From Streptomyces finlayi (lineage in GTDB: Bacteria; Actinomycetota; Actinomycetes; Streptomycetales; Streptomycetaceae): a DNA stretch of 64,000 bases. The stretch's first letter is position 1, and each line of letters starts with the position of its first letter. This document shows positions 62,860-64,000 of the stretch, piece by piece. The stretch covers positions 2,418,001 through 2,482,000 of the forward strand of contig NZ_CP045702.1 in the NCBI RefSeq assembly GCF_014216315.1, written 5' to 3'. Made by a program: the position numbers and the translations under genes. Below the pieces are notes generated by a model. It saw only the letters and a program-made list of their open reading frames with translations, was not told where the DNA came from and made no database searches.

Positions 62860-63006
62860 CGTGCGCCCCCTGAGTGCCGACGGCGGGCTGCCGGTGCGGG
62901 GAATTGGGGGGTCATGTCCGGTTTCTCCTTGAGGCTGTGGTTGATATGTACGGTGTGTGAGCGACCCGCGGCGTCGGCTCCGCGGGCGTGAGGCGGTCGA
63001 TCGGTG

Positions 63007-64000
63007 TCACTTCGTGTCCACTCGGGCCGCGGCATGAGCGGACGCCCTTGAGAGGGCGACCGCGGCGTGGATCAGCAGCCCGAGGGCCGCCGCACCACAG
63101 GCGAGGGTCGGTACGGCTCCGGTGCCGGCCGCCGCGATCAAGGCGTCGACGGGCCGGGCCAGGGAGTCGAGACCGGGCAGCCGCCCGGCCAGGATCAGCG
63201 CGGGCGCCGCCGCTTCGACGGCACAGGCGGCGGCGAGTCCGGTGGTGGCCGGTTCGGGGAAGCCGTGCACGGCGAGCAGGCGGGACAGGAAGAGCAGGAC
63301 CCCGAGCGCGGTCGCGGCGACGGGCACGCCGCCGCCGTACGCCAGACCGGCCAGGGAGAGCAGGACAAGGAGCGCACCCAGGAAGAGGGCGACGGTTCCG
63401 AGGAGCACGGGGCGCACGGCCGCGCCGAACTCCTCCAGTGCGCGACTGCCGGCGAGTTTGCGGTGGGCGTGTACGGAGAAGAGGTGGGCGCACCAGGCGG
63501 CGGGGGCGACGGCGAGCGCGAGGCCGAGCAGCGGGGCGAGGTCACCGGCCCAGCCGCCGTCCGGGCCGCCGCTCATGACCTGGGCGAGCAGGCCCTCGCC
63601 GTACATGGCGTAGCCGAGCAGCCAGCAGCCGTAGACCGTGGCCGCCCCGATGGGACGGCTCTCGGCGCGCAGAGGCCCACGGCGCAGCGAGGCCCTCAGC
63701 CCGAGGAGGACCAGGAGCGCTCCCGCGACCGTCACCGCGGACCGGGCCCCCCCGCCGAGCACTCCTTCGGTGACCCGGAGCAGGCCCACGGTCGCGAGGC
63801 AGGCGGCGCCCGGCAGCAGCGCGAGCAGCGTCCAGCCCGCCCTGGCCTCCGTGTCGCGACCGGGGCGCGGGGGCGGCGGCGCGTCGGGCGCACGCACGAT
63901 GCCGGGGACCCTGGCGTACAGCTCCTCGGCAAGTGAGAAGACGTCACGGTGCCGGTAGCGGGAGGCGGTCCGGTCGGTGAGCCCGTGCGCTTCGAGTCCT
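63007..64000 (-). CDS. multi-helix membrane protein, partial
   Basis: The frame continues past the right edge of the window (upstream DRTASRYRHRDVFSLAEELY is in frame), so the true start is outside. The visible part has six to eight helices (LLALLPGAACLATVGLLRV, LLGLALAVAPAAWCAHLFS, VALFLGALLVLLSLAGLAYGG and others) and a C-terminal RASAHAAARVDTK. Function unknown. It lies about 150 bp upstream of the epimerase gene and may be in the same transcript. Confidence 0.75.
   Translation of the reverse strand, partial: GLEAHGLTDRTASRYRHRDVFSLAEELYARVPGIVRAPDAPPPPRPGRDTEARAGWTLLALLPGAACLATVGLLRVTEGVLGGGARSAVTVAGALLVLLGLRASLRRGPLRAESRPIGAATVYGCWLLGYAMYGEGLLAQVMSGGPDGGWAGDLAPLLGLALAVAPAAWCAHLFSVHAHRKLAGSRALEEFGAAVRPVLLGTVALFLGALLVLLSLAGLAYGGGVPVAATALGVLLFLSRLLAVHGFPEPATTGLAAACAVEAAAPALILAGRLPGLDSLARPVDALIAAAGTGAVPTLACGAAALGLLIHAAVALSRASAHAAARVDTK

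Overview
The window is a stretch of a Streptomyces chromosome. Evidence: uniformly high GC with strong third-position G/C bias, GTG starts with AGGAGG-type ribosome sites, a divergent catR/catA pair, a WhiB7-type wblC with AT-hook and leader attenuator, the actinobacterial AdnAB recombination motor, mycoredoxin, a UPF0182 membrane protein, and many proteins typical of the genus. The order of the core block (UPF0182, YlbL-like PDZ protease, DUF2342, ABC1 kinase, whiB7, uvrD2, mycoredoxin, nudC, adnB, adnA, alkyltransferase-like protein, MoeZ) resembles the Rv3193c-Rv3206c neighbourhood of Mycobacterium tuberculosis, so this part is an old conserved actinobacterial cluster.

Region 1 (1-4753 and 14733 to about 15190) is accessory DNA. 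It starts with the end of an actinomycete integrative-conjugative element module: a RepSA-like replication initiator, two small coupled genes, a divergent GntR regulator and a P-loop kinase. Then come nested inverted repeats, a small element with CTAG-flanked ends, and a four-helix membrane protein lying between two inverted copies of a 93-bp sequence.

Region 2 (4754-14727) is a complete Tn3-family transposon of 9974 bp. It has perfect 49-bp terminal inverted repeats starting GGGG and a 5-bp target duplication (ACCCT). It encodes a DDE transposase, and near the other end a tyrosine recombinase with an internal recombination site. Its cargo is a two-gene unit: a 1403-residue caspase (C14)-NACHT/STAND ATPase-WD40 protein with 14 propeller blades, and a serine alpha/beta hydrolase. 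This NLR-like, probably anti-phage or cell-death unit on a transposon is the most interesting part of the window.

Region 3 (15.2-29.7 kb) is core chromosome: CBS protein, catalase and its Fur-type regulator, two initiator tRNA genes around a Sel1-repeat protein, UPF0182, a PDZ/Lon-type protease, MoaE, an epimerase-like protein, a DUF2342 protein and a NUDIX hydrolase. Region 4 (29.7-39.7 kb) holds an AIM24/AIM24/TerD-AIM24 operon, a DUF45 peptidase, an E1-like protein with an ABC1 kinase, a TetR-membrane protein pair, and wblC with its long leader. Region 5 (39.7-53.3 kb) is DNA repair and redox: UvrD2, mycoredoxin, NudC, a dipeptidase, AdnB, AdnA and an alkyltransferase-like protein. Region 6 (53.4-64 kb) has a pseudokinase-flippase membrane protein, two tandem secreted tripeptidyl-aminopeptidase-like lipoproteins, MoeZ, a spherulation-family-4 protein, an epimerase and a truncated membrane protein.

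All calls come from reading the sequence; no database search was run.
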